Below the pieces are notes generated by a model, which saw only the letters and a program-made list of their open reading frames with translations, made no database searches and was not told the origin of the DNA. From Mycobacterium asiaticum DSM 44297 (GTDB lineage Bacteria; Actinomycetota; Actinomycetes; Mycobacteriales; Mycobacteriaceae), in NCBI RefSeq assembly GCF_000613245.1, contig NZ_HG964938.1, forward strand, positions 859,682 through 923,681: a stretch of DNA of 64,000 bases, read 5' to 3'. The stretch's first letter is position 1. Each line of letters starts with the position of its first letter. Shown one piece after another: positions 53,917-61,163 of this stretch. The position numbers and the translations under genes are program-made.

Positions 53917-55017
53917 ATGACGGATCCCTCGCGCCGGGAATCGGCCGGTTGCGGCGTGCTGGCGGTACTGGCCGAACCTGAATTGCGCGACGAGCTGGAC
54001 CGCATCGGTGCCGCCGTCGGCGTGCGGGTGGTGCATGCCGACGGGCCGAATCCGGTGAGCAGGAAAACGTGGGCGGCGGCCGCGGCGGTGGTGCTCGACC
54101 AAGCTGCGGCCGACCATTACGGCCAGACAGCGCTGCCGCGGCGGGCCCACGTCAGCATCCTCACCAGCGCCGAAGCCGGGGTCGACACTTGGACGGCGGC
54201 CGTCGCCGTCGGTGCCGAGCGCGTGTTGAGGGTGCCGCAGCAGGAACACGAACTCGTTGGCGAACTGGCCCGCGCCGCCGAATCGGCGCGCGACGAGAAT
54301 GCGCTCGGTGAAGCCGTCGCCGTCGTCGGCAGCTGTGGCGGTGCCGGGGCATCGTTGTTCGCCGTCGCCCTGGCGCTGGTTGCTTCCAAGGCGCTCCTGC
54401 TGGACCTCGATCCGTGGGCCGGAGGCATCGATTTGTTGCTGGGCAGCGACACCACGCCCGGCTTGCGGTGGCCTGACCTGGCGTTGCAAGGCGGACGGTT
54501 GAACTGGCCGGCGATGCGCGAGGCGCTGCCACGGCACCGAGGAATCAGCGTGTTGTCGGGCACCCGGCGGGGCTACGAGGCGGAGGCCGGCCCAGTGGAC
54601 GCCATCGTCGATGCCGGGCGACGCGGGGGAGTGACCGTCGTGTGCGACCTGCCGAGGCGGCTGACCGAGGCGACGCACGTCGCGCTCGACGGAGCAGACC
54701 TGGTGGTGATGGTCAGCCGATGCGATGTGCGGGCGTGTGCGGCCGCCGCGACCTTCGGTCCGGTACTGGCGTCGATCAACCCGAATCTCGGGCTGGTGGT
54801 GCGGGGACCGGCCCCGGGCGGTCTGCGAGCGGCTGAGGTCGCCGACATCACCGGGCTGCCGCTGCTGGCGGCGCTGCGCGCCGAGCCGCGGTTGGCCGAG
54901 CGGCTCGAACACGGCGGGCTGCGACTGGGGCGGCGATCCGCACTAGCCACGGCCGCGCGGTCGGTGTTGGGTGTACTTCCCAATGGCCGGAGAGCGCCGA
55001 ACGGCAGGGCCGCATGA
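53917..55017 (+). CDS. ssd: Septum site-determining protein Ssd (FleN/MinD-like)
   Basis: 366 residues from ATG at 53917; a GTG at 53896 would add seven residues and gives a better distance to the ribosome site, so the start is uncertain. ParA/MinD-like ATPase with GGAGASLFAVALAL as a degenerate Walker A (Lys missing), then LLLDLDPWAGGIDLLLG and DAIVDAGRRGGVTVVCDLPR. Mtb Ssd (Rv3660c) overproduction blocks septation; it is linked to the tad genes that follow by an ATGA overlap. It may position or regulate the pilus machine as TadZ does. Confidence 0.9.
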   Translation: MTDPSRRESAGCGVLAVLAEPELRDELDRIGAAVGVRVVHADGPNPVSRKTWAAAAAVVLDQAAADHYGQTALPRRAHVSILTSAEAGVDTWTAAVAVGAERVLRVPQQEHELVGELARAAESARDENALGEAVAVVGSCGGAGASLFAVALALVASKALLLDLDPWAGGIDLLLGSDTTPGLRWPDLALQGGRLNWPAMREALPRHRGISVLSGTRRGYEAEAGPVDAIVDAGRRGGVTVVCDLPRRLTEATHVALDGADLVVMVSRCDVRACAAAATFGPVLASINPNLGLVVRGPAPGGLRAAEVADITGLPLLAALRAEPRLAERLEHGGLRLGRRSALATAARSVLGVLPNGRRAPNGRAA

Positions 55018-56180
55018 GCGCGTCGTTGATTGAGCGGGTGCGTGAGCGATTGGCGGCCGAGCCTGGCCCGTTGCGGCCGAATGTAGTGGCGGCCGCGATC
55101 CGGGCAGAGTCGGGCGGGATCGTCGGTGACACCGAGGTGTTGGCCAATCTCCGGCTGCTGCAGACCGAGCTGACCGGCGCCGGCATCCTCGAACCGCTGT
55201 TGTGCATAGACGGCGCCACCGACGTCTTGGTGACCGCGCCCGACGCGGTCTGGGTCGACGACGGAAACGGCCTGCAGCGCAGCTCCATTCGGTTCACCGA
55301 TGAGGCCGCCGTGCGGCGGCTGGCGCAACGGCTGGCATTGACCGCCGGGCGCCGCCTCGACGACGCGCAGCCGTGGGTGGACGGGCTGCTGACCGGTATT
55401 GGTGCCGGCGGGTTCGCGGTCCGGCTGCACGCCGTGTTGCCGCCAGTGGCAGCCAACGGCACCTGCCTCTCGCTACGGGTGTTACGGCCGGCCACCCAGG
55501 ACTTGGCCGCCCTGGCTGCTGCGGGCGCCATCACGGGAGAGGCGGGTCGGCTGATCGCGGACATCATCAACGCTCGGCTGGCCTTCCTGGTGTGTGGTGG
55601 CACGGGGGCCGGCAAGACCACCCTGCTGGCGGCGATGCTCGGGGCGGTCTCACCGGCCGAACGGATCGTCTGCGTGGAGGACGCCGCTGAGTTGGCGCCG
55701 CGCCACCCGCATCTGGTGAAGCTGGTTGCCCGGCGGCCGAACGTCGAAGGCGTGGGTGAGGTGACCGTCCGTCAACTCGTCCGGCAGGCGTTACGAATGC
55801 GGCCCGACCGGATCGTCGTCGGCGAAGTCAGGGGTGCCGAAGTGGTGGATCTGCTCGCCGCCCTGAACACCGGGCACGAGGGCGGAGCGGGCACGGTCCA
55901 CGCCAACAGCCCGGGCGAAGTGCCCGCGCGGTTGGAAGCGCTGGGCGCGCTGGGCGGGCTGGACCGCCCCGCGCTGCACAGTCAACTGGCGGCGGCGGTC
56001 CAGGTGGTGCTGCACGTCACGCGCAACCGGGCCGGCCGCCGTCGGCTGCAGGAGATCGCCGTGTTATGTCAGGGCGACAGTGGACGTGTCCGCGTGGTCA
56101 CCGCATGGCATGCCGACAGCGGGATGACCGCCGAGGCCGTCGAATTGCGCGCGTTGCTGCAAAGCCGGGTCGCGGCATGA
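55014..56180 (+). CDS. tadA: Tad/Flp pilus assembly ATPase
   Basis: 388 residues, CpaF/TadA family secretion ATPase. Walker A VCGGTGAGKTTLLAAM, Asp box CVEDAAEL, Walker B RPDRIVVGEVRGAEVVDLL, and His box GHEGGAGTVHANSPGE are all present. Hexameric motor powering pilus assembly in the cytoplasm at the membrane. Corresponds to Mtb Rv3659c. The N-terminus is short compared with CpaF from Caulobacter. Overlaps both neighbours by 4 bases. Confidence 0.94.
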   Translation: MSASLIERVRERLAAEPGPLRPNVVAAAIRAESGGIVGDTEVLANLRLLQTELTGAGILEPLLCIDGATDVLVTAPDAVWVDDGNGLQRSSIRFTDEAAVRRLAQRLALTAGRRLDDAQPWVDGLLTGIGAGGFAVRLHAVLPPVAANGTCLSLRVLRPATQDLAALAAAGAITGEAGRLIADIINARLAFLVCGGTGAGKTTLLAAMLGAVSPAERIVCVEDAAELAPRHPHLVKLVARRPNVEGVGEVTVRQLVRQALRMRPDRIVVGEVRGAEVVDLLAALNTGHEGGAGTVHANSPGEVPARLEALGALGGLDRPALHSQLAAAVQVVLHVTRNRAGRRRLQEIAVLCQGDSGRVRVVTAWHADSGMTAEAVELRALLQSRVAA

Positions 56181-56974
56181 CCGGGCTGCAACTTGCCGCG
56201 CTGCTGTTGTCGTTGGCGTTGTTGGCGATGCCACCGTCACCACGTTGCCGACTGGCGCCCACCCCGCAAGCGCACCGGAAAATCTTCGGCCGCCCGTGGG
56301 TTGTCGCCGCGGCGGGCGTGTCTGGGTTGGTGGTTGCGATCTGGCTCTGGCAGCTGACCACTGTCTTGGCGGTCGCGTTGAGTGCAGCGACCCTTGGCCT
56401 GCGCCGGTGGCGGCGGCGCCGCAACCGGCGCGCGGCGACGGAAGGGCTTGCGCTACAAGCGGGTTTGGACGTGCTGGTCGGTGAACTGCGGGTCGGTGCC
56501 CATCCCGTTCACGCCTTCGATGTTGCCGCCGACGAGACCGATGGACCGGTGTCAGGCTCGCTGCGCACCGTCGCGGCGCGGGCGCGCCTGGGCGCCGATG
56601 TGGCGGCCGGGCTGCGCACCGCGGCGGGTTCGTCGGCGCTGCCCCGGCATTGGGAGCGTCTGGCGGTCTGCTGGCAACTGGCGAGTGAGCACGGGCTGGC
56701 GATCGCGACCCTGATGCGGGCCGCGCAACGGGACATTGCTGCGCGACAGCAATTCTCGGCGAAGGTGGCGTCGAGCCTGGCGGGCGCCCGCGCCACCGCG
56801 GCCATCCTGGCGGGACTCCCGGTGCTCGGCGTCCTACTCGGAGAGCTGCTCGGTGCCCGGCCGCTGCGCTTCTTGCTCGGCACCGGCGGTTGGTTTCTTC
56901 TGGTCGGTCTGGCGCTGGCGTGTGCCGGGGTGTTGTGGTCGGATCGCATCACCGATCGCGTGGTGTCGACATGA
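56177..56974 (+). CDS. tadB: Tad pilus membrane platform protein TadB
   Basis: 265 residues from ATG at 56177. A type II secretion F domain lies in the middle (LDVLVGELRVGAHPVHAFDV then CWQLASEHGLAIATLMRAAQ). Membrane segments at the N-terminus (two) and the end (GGWFLLVGLALACAGVLWSD). Forms the inner-membrane platform with TadC. Corresponds to Mtb Rv3658c. ATGA overlaps on both sides. Confidence 0.9.
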   Translation: MTGLQLAALLLSLALLAMPPSPRCRLAPTPQAHRKIFGRPWVVAAAGVSGLVVAIWLWQLTTVLAVALSAATLGLRRWRRRRNRRAATEGLALQAGLDVLVGELRVGAHPVHAFDVAADETDGPVSGSLRTVAARARLGADVAAGLRTAAGSSALPRHWERLAVCWQLASEHGLAIATLMRAAQRDIAARQQFSAKVASSLAGARATAAILAGLPVLGVLLGELLGARPLRFLLGTGGWFLLVGLALACAGVLWSDRITDRVVST

Positions 56975-57546
56975 GTATCGCGGCGGTGCTGTTGGCGGCG
57001 GCGCTGTTGATAGGGGCGGGCCCGTCGATGGTGCGTGCCCGCGCCGGCGCGGCGCGCCGCATCCCCAGGGGGGCGCGGCGCGCAGCCGGGCCGGATCCCT
57101 TGGGGGTGGCGTCCGGGCTGGACGTGCTCGCTGTGTGCCTGGCGGCGGGCATGGCGGTCTCGGCGGCCGCGGCCGCGGCCTCCCGTGCCGCACCGCCACG
57201 GCTGGCGTCAGTGTTGCGTCGGGCCGCCGACCTGTTGGCGTTGGGTGCTGATCCGGCGGTCGCGTGGTCAGCGCCACCGGACGGGATCGACTCTCAGACC
57301 GAGGGGCTGCTGCGGCTGGCCCGGCGATCGGCCTCGTCGGGCACCGCGCTTGCCGAGGGTGTGGCCGAGCTGGCGGCCCAGTCGCGCCACGACGCCGCGC
57401 AGGCCGCCGCCGCTGCCGCCGAACGTGCCGGGGTGCTGATCGCTGGTCCGCTCGGGATCTGCTTTCTGCCGGCGTTCGTGTGCCTGGGCATCGTTCCAGT
57501 GATCGCCGGGTTGGCCGGTGACGTTCTGGACTCAGGTCTATTTTGA
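56971..57546 (+). CDS. tadC: Tad pilus platform protein TadC
   Basis: 191 residues from ATG at 56971. Shows the type II secretion F pattern LDVLAVCLAAGMAVSAAAAA, an internal helical region and C-terminal membrane segments (GVLIAGPLGICFLPAFVCLG). Shorter than classical TadC (about 300), as in Mtb Rv3657c. Works with TadB. Followed 9 bases later by the pilin gene. Confidence 0.88.
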   Translation: MSIAAVLLAAALLIGAGPSMVRARAGAARRIPRGARRAAGPDPLGVASGLDVLAVCLAAGMAVSAAAAAASRAAPPRLASVLRRAADLLALGADPAVAWSAPPDGIDSQTEGLLRLARRSASSGTALAEGVAELAAQSRHDAAQAAAAAAERAGVLIAGPLGICFLPAFVCLGIVPVIAGLAGDVLDSGLF

Positions 57547-57555
57547 GGGAGGAAT

Positions 57556-57762
57556 ATGAAGCGGTACAACATCTTTCGCCGGTTCAGGGCGCGCCTGCTG
57601 GTGCTGGCGAGCGACGAGTCAGGCATGAGTACGGTGGAGTACGCGATCGGGACCATCGCCGCGGCGGCTTTCGGCGCGATTCTCTACTCGGTGGTGACCG
57701 GCGACTCCGTCGTTTCGGCGCTGAACCACATCATCGGTCGAGCCCTGAGCACCAAGGTCTGA
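57556..57762 (+). CDS. Flp-type pilin (DUF4244)
   Basis: 68 residues. ESGMSTVEYAIGTIAAAAFG contains the prepilin-peptidase site: Gly-Met then STVEY with the conserved Glu at +5, followed by a hydrophobic helix. GAGGAATATGAA shows a good ribosome site (GAGGGAGGAAT upstream). Corresponds to Mtb Rv3656c. Likely the main pilus subunit. No prepilin peptidase gene is in the window. Confidence 0.9.
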   Translation: MKRYNIFRRFRARLLVLASDESGMSTVEYAIGTIAAAAFGAILYSVVTGDSVVSALNHIIGRALSTKV

Positions 57763-58085
57763 GCTCCAGTGCCGGCGCCAGCACGGTGGAGGCCGCAGTG
57801 GCGATCGCCGCACTCGTGGTGGTGCTGGTGCTGTGCCTCGCCGGGATCACCGCCGTGTCAATGCAGGTGCGCTGCGTGGACGCGGCGCGGGAGGCGGCGC
57901 GGCTTTCGGCGCGCGGCGATGGTCAGCACGCAGTCGAGGTGGCACGCCGCATCGCGCCTGCTGGCGCGCAGGTGCAGGTGTACCGAGACGGCGACTTCCT
58001 GGTCGCGATCGTGGTCGCACACTCGAAACTGTTGCCAGCCCTGCGAATCGGTGCCCGCGCGGTCTCGGCGGCCGAGCCGGGATGA
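57759..58085 (+). CDS. TadE-like minor pilin (Rv3655c-like), start uncertain
   Basis: Up to 108 residues. SSAGASTVEAAVAIAALVVV with LVLCLAGITAVS is the pseudopilin-type hydrophobic helix, followed by AAREAARLSARGDGQ typical of TadE. No ATG, GTG or TTG occurs in frame before the signature; the nearest GTG (57786) would cut it. A CTG at 57759 overlaps the pilin TGA as CTGA, just like the ATGA overlaps of the operon, so I place the start there. In Mtb Rv3655c was reported to be secreted and to block macrophage apoptosis. Confidence 0.75.
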   Translation: MSSSAGASTVEAAVAIAALVVVLVLCLAGITAVSMQVRCVDAAREAARLSARGDGQHAVEVARRIAPAGAQVQVYRDGDFLVAIVVAHSKLLPALRIGARAVSAAEPG

Positions 58086-58407
58086 GGACGGCTCGGCGAC
58101 GGTGCTCGCTGCAGCGATCATCGCGGTGCTCCTGGCTGTCACCGGGGCCACCGGCTGGGTGGGTTCGGTGGTGGCGGCGCGCCACCGCGCGCAGTCGGCG
58201 GCCGATCTGGCCGCCTTGGCGGCGGCCGCGCAGCTGCCGCAGGGTGCCGAGTCGGCGTGTGCACGCGCGAGGGTAGCGGCACAGCGGGTTGGTGGTGTCG
58301 AGTGCCGGGTCGATGGCCTCGACGTCGTTGTCGCGTTGGAGGTGCCGGTCCCGCTCGCCGGTGTTGCCCGGGCTTCCGCGCGGGCGGGACCCACGGATAA
58401 GCGATGA
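58051..58407 (+). CDS. TadE/TadG-like pseudopilin (Rv3654c-like)
   Basis: 118 residues from GTG at 58051; a GTG at 58102 would give 101. The upstream GTG is preferred because it retains RDEDGSATVLAAAIIAVLL, the family's Asp-x-Gly-Ser-Ala start of the membrane helix. Then GSVVAARHRAQSAADLAALA and a Cys pair (ACARARV and VECRVDG). Exported to the pilus or cell surface by the Tad machine (inference). Corresponds to Mtb Rv3654c. Only 9 bases separate its stop from the Rv3651-like stop; the PE_PGRS60/61 genes that lie here in Mtb are missing. Confidence 0.8.
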   Translation: MPARSRRPSRDEDGSATVLAAAIIAVLLAVTGATGWVGSVVAARHRAQSAADLAALAAAAQLPQGAESACARARVAAQRVGGVECRVDGLDVVVALEVPVPLAGVARASARAGPTDKR

Positions 58408-58416
58408 CGCCGGGTT

Positions 58417-59457
58417 TTAGCCCTCTTCTCCCGAAGAAGCGTTGGAGAAATCGGCTGCGGCGAGCTCCTCGTCGGTGGGCAGCCGCAGCGAGAGTAGGCC
58501 GGCGAAGGTTTCCGGCTCGAGCTCCACCCGGTTGACGGTGACGTGCACCGGCACCCAGTCGGTGTCTCGCCCGGGGAGCCGCAACACCCGGCTGGTCGCA
58601 CCGTTGGCGAATTCCTTGGTCATCGAGAGCATGACCTGCTCGTCGTCGGGATGGACCCGTGGTTTGTCGGCTTCGCTGCTGCGCCAGTCGTAGAAAGAGC
58701 AGGGCTCGTCGAGCCATTTCAGCAGCGTCCAGTTTTTGAGGTCGACGAGTGCTCGATGGACGCCGGCTTGCGCAAGCCCCCGCAGGATGCGTTGCGCCAG
58801 ATCGTCGGCCGCGACCGCGGGACCCTTGCGCTCGGTGCGCCAATTCATGGCCCGCGCTATCAGATGGTCGCGACCGTCGGGGCCCGGCTCTAGTGCACTG
58901 CGGGCGGTGAATCCGATCCGGACCGGGTTTCCCTCCCAGTCGGTGAGGTCCCAGGTGCTGCACAGGGTCAGCCCGGGTTCGGCCCGCACCGCCATGGCCA
59001 GCACCTTGGTCTCGTTCGGATTGAGCTCCCGCGACGGCAGATCCTCGGCGAAGGCCCTGCCGAAGGTGACCTCGACTTCGGGATTCTTGCCGCTGTTGGC
59101 CAGCGACTCGGGGGTGTCGGTGGCCACCCCGCAGGTGAGATCCCACTTCAACGGACCGGGGATGGGCCGCTCGGGCGGCTCCTCGTCGATCGGGCCGGTC
59201 CACACGTGCACCCCGTGAATACGCCCGTCGGACATCATCACCGGTTCGGTGCGGATGACACGGTCGCTCTTCGGGGTGATGCTGGACAACGACTGTCCCG
59301 TCTGCACCGACTCCGCGATCGCCGTCTTGACGGCAGCCAGGTACGGGCTGCGACGCAGGAAGGTAGTGATCGGGACGAGGTTCTTCAGTTGCCGCCCCTG
59401 CGCGACGACGGCGGGTTCGTCCCCCAGCGTCTCCACGAGCAACCAGTCGTGGGCCAT
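58417..59457 (-). CDS. GAF-domain-like protein of unknown function (Rv3651-like)
   Basis: 346 residues from ATG at 59457 (Mtb Rv3651 is 345). MAHDWLLVETLGDEPAVVAQ is the conserved start. PAS/GAF-type strands follow, with VMMSDGRIHGVHVWTGPIDE and LTLCSTWDLTDWEGNPVRIG. No DNA-binding or enzyme domain is recognised. Family members carry DUF5593/5628-type domains. Convergent with the tad operon. Confidence 0.85.
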   Translation of the reverse strand: MAHDWLLVETLGDEPAVVAQGRQLKNLVPITTFLRRSPYLAAVKTAIAESVQTGQSLSSITPKSDRVIRTEPVMMSDGRIHGVHVWTGPIDEEPPERPIPGPLKWDLTCGVATDTPESLANSGKNPEVEVTFGRAFAEDLPSRELNPNETKVLAMAVRAEPGLTLCSTWDLTDWEGNPVRIGFTARSALEPGPDGRDHLIARAMNWRTERKGPAVAADDLAQRILRGLAQAGVHRALVDLKNWTLLKWLDEPCSFYDWRSSEADKPRVHPDDEQVMLSMTKEFANGATSRVLRLPGRDTDWVPVHVTVNRVELEPETFAGLLSLRLPTDEELAAADFSNASSGEEG

Positions 59458-60046
59458 GCTGGGGAGCTTACTGATCGCCCGTCGGGACATTGCCCGGGGA
59501 CTCGCCGTTGCAGGCTCGGCAGTGTCGAATTGGCTGTCGAATTGGCGCTCGCACTGGCGCCGACGCAATTGCGGAAGGCAAGCGTTTGTCGAATGTTGCC
59601 CAGCGTTGACAGTGGCGTCAAATCCATTGTGTCCGAAACTTTGCCGCCGCACAGCAAGCCCGCCGGTGACCTCCAGTCGAGCGTGACAGTAGGGATTTCT
59701 CGACAGCGCAACACTTCTCGGTATTGCATCAAGGGGTTTGTCATACTGTGCGCCCGATATAAGCCCAAATCTCGCCGTGAAGTCGGCCACGTTGTTGTTG
59801 CATTCGAGACTTGATCCCAGGTAAATTTCCTGCTGCACTCGCGTTTTGAGGGAGTGCTGGATCGTTTTGTCCGGCGCTAAAAGCAGGTCCGTGGAGGTCG
59901 ACCGTCGAGGGGTCGGTCGCCGTCCATCGGATTCCTCAACGTATCTGGTTGCGTTCCCGTTCGGCCGGATCTGTCATGTCAGCGAAACCCCTTGGTGTGC
60001 AGCTCATTTGCCATCGCATTCGTCAGTTACCCTGCGCTACAACAAG
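59458..60046. other. Non-coding region upstream of the Rv3651-like gene
   Basis: 589 bases without a credible gene. It holds a perfect 12-bp tandem repeat (see 59523-59546) and a minus-strand promoter-like pair TTGGGC-17-TATGAC near 59762-59734 that could serve the Rv3651-like gene. A long minus-strand open frame runs through much of it but its start is not the family start. Confidence 0.45.
59523..59546. repeat. 12-bp tandem duplication
   Basis: TGTCGAATTGGC occurs twice back to back (59523-59534 and 59535-59546), 66 bases before the Rv3651-like ATG on its strand. It could be a recent slippage event or a pair of binding sites. Confidence 0.7.
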
Positions 60047-60943
60047 TTACGACAGGTTGGCCGTGTGCGCCGAGGGGTGGGCTGTCGGTCGCGCCGCTCG
60101 CAGTGTCGCCCCAGCGGTGCCGTTGCGACGCAATGCGTTGGAAAGCCAGCGGTCCGGCCACGACCTGGTGATCCGGAAAGGGCACCGCGTCCCCGCCGCT
60201 GCATTCCGACCATCCTTCGGTTGGCCTGCCGCGCTACGCGCGTCCTGGCCATCGCCTGACAGCATCAGGCGGCTCAGCAGTCCGCCGGATTCGACCCCGC
60301 GTCGGTCCTCGCCGTCGGCAGGTAAGCCGCCGGACCCCCAGGTAGCGAACAGGCCACCGCCCTGGTGGCCCGCGTCGCGCCAGAAGGAGCCGGTTCCGAC
60401 GCCACCCACCGCGCTCACCCCACCGGATCCCGCAGCGCCTACCGAGGTGTTGCCGCCAGCGGCGGACATTGCGGTGGCGTCCACGTTGCCGCTATCCACG
60501 GGTGCAGCCGACCCACCGGCGACCTCGCTCGGCGCGACCCACCCGCCGTGCTCGCCTTCGGCCGCGCTCTCGGGGCCGAAGATTGGCGGCCCGTCCGCCG
60601 GCTTGACCGGCGCCTGGACGGGCGGGATCAGGTGTGGCAATGGGCTCTGCATCGCCGCGGCATTGGCCGCCTCTCCCAACGCATACGTGCCGGCGCTCGA
60701 GCTCAACGCGCGGACGAACTGGTCGTGAAAGGCCGCTACCTGGGTGCCGAGCGCTTGGTAACCGCGGGCGTACTTCGAGTACAGCGCAGCGACGGCCGCC
60801 GATACCTGATCCTGCGCGGGGGCCGGAATCGCAGTGGTAGGGAGGGCAGCGGCCGCGTTGGCGGTCTGGATCACAGAATTGATGCCCGCCAGCTCAACCG
60901 CGGCCACGCCCATCGCATCGGGCACCGCATTGAAAAACGACAT
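60047..60943 (-). CDS. PE-family protein with long C-terminal tail (PE33-like)
   Basis: 298 residues from ATG at 60943, with GAAAGG upstream. The PE domain (1-95) starts MSFFNAVPDAMGVAAVELAG and ends with TYALGE, giving the YxxxE secretion motif. After AANAAAMQSPLPHLIPPVQA comes about 190 residues rich in Gly, Ala, Pro and Ser, with no PGRS repeats. At this place Mtb has PE33, only 94 residues. Either the tail was lost in Mtb or gained here. Exported by a type VII system; function unknown. Confidence 0.82.
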   Translation of the reverse strand: MSFFNAVPDAMGVAAVELAGINSVIQTANAAAALPTTAIPAPAQDQVSAAVAALYSKYARGYQALGTQVAAFHDQFVRALSSSAGTYALGEAANAAAMQSPLPHLIPPVQAPVKPADGPPIFGPESAAEGEHGGWVAPSEVAGGSAAPVDSGNVDATAMSAAGGNTSVGAAGSGGVSAVGGVGTGSFWRDAGHQGGGLFATWGSGGLPADGEDRRGVESGGLLSRLMLSGDGQDARSAAGQPKDGRNAAAGTRCPFRITRSWPDRWLSNALRRNGTAGATLRAARPTAHPSAHTANLS

Positions 60944-61163
60944 CAAACACCTTTCGGCGTCTTCACCAGACTCGGCCAGTGTCTGATCACGTTGCAGCTA
61001 TTCAACACGTGCACCGTATCGCCGCTTGTGGGTGAATGGAATAACAATTTTTCATCGGTTTGCTCAAGCGCCCGCAGGACTCCGGCGCGAAGACTTAGAT
61101 CGCGAACTGGCTCGGGCACCTCCGGCGCGGCCCACCCCGAGGCGTCAACCGTCAGCCCCCAGC

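Noticed and set aside
53539..54912. 457-residue open frame on the minus strand
   Set aside because: It lies antisense to ssd and runs through the 6C RNA; composition is Arg/Gln/His-rich shadow-like and no family motif is seen.
58082..58085. ATGA overlap as a start for the Rv3654c-like gene
   Set aside because: That ATG is in a different frame (Arg/Ser-rich product), so it cannot be the start of the pseudopilin.
57833..58276. 147-residue plus-strand frame within the tadE region
   Set aside because: It overlaps the TadE-like and Rv3654c-like frames, is Arg-rich, and lacks their hydrophobic helix; a shadow frame.
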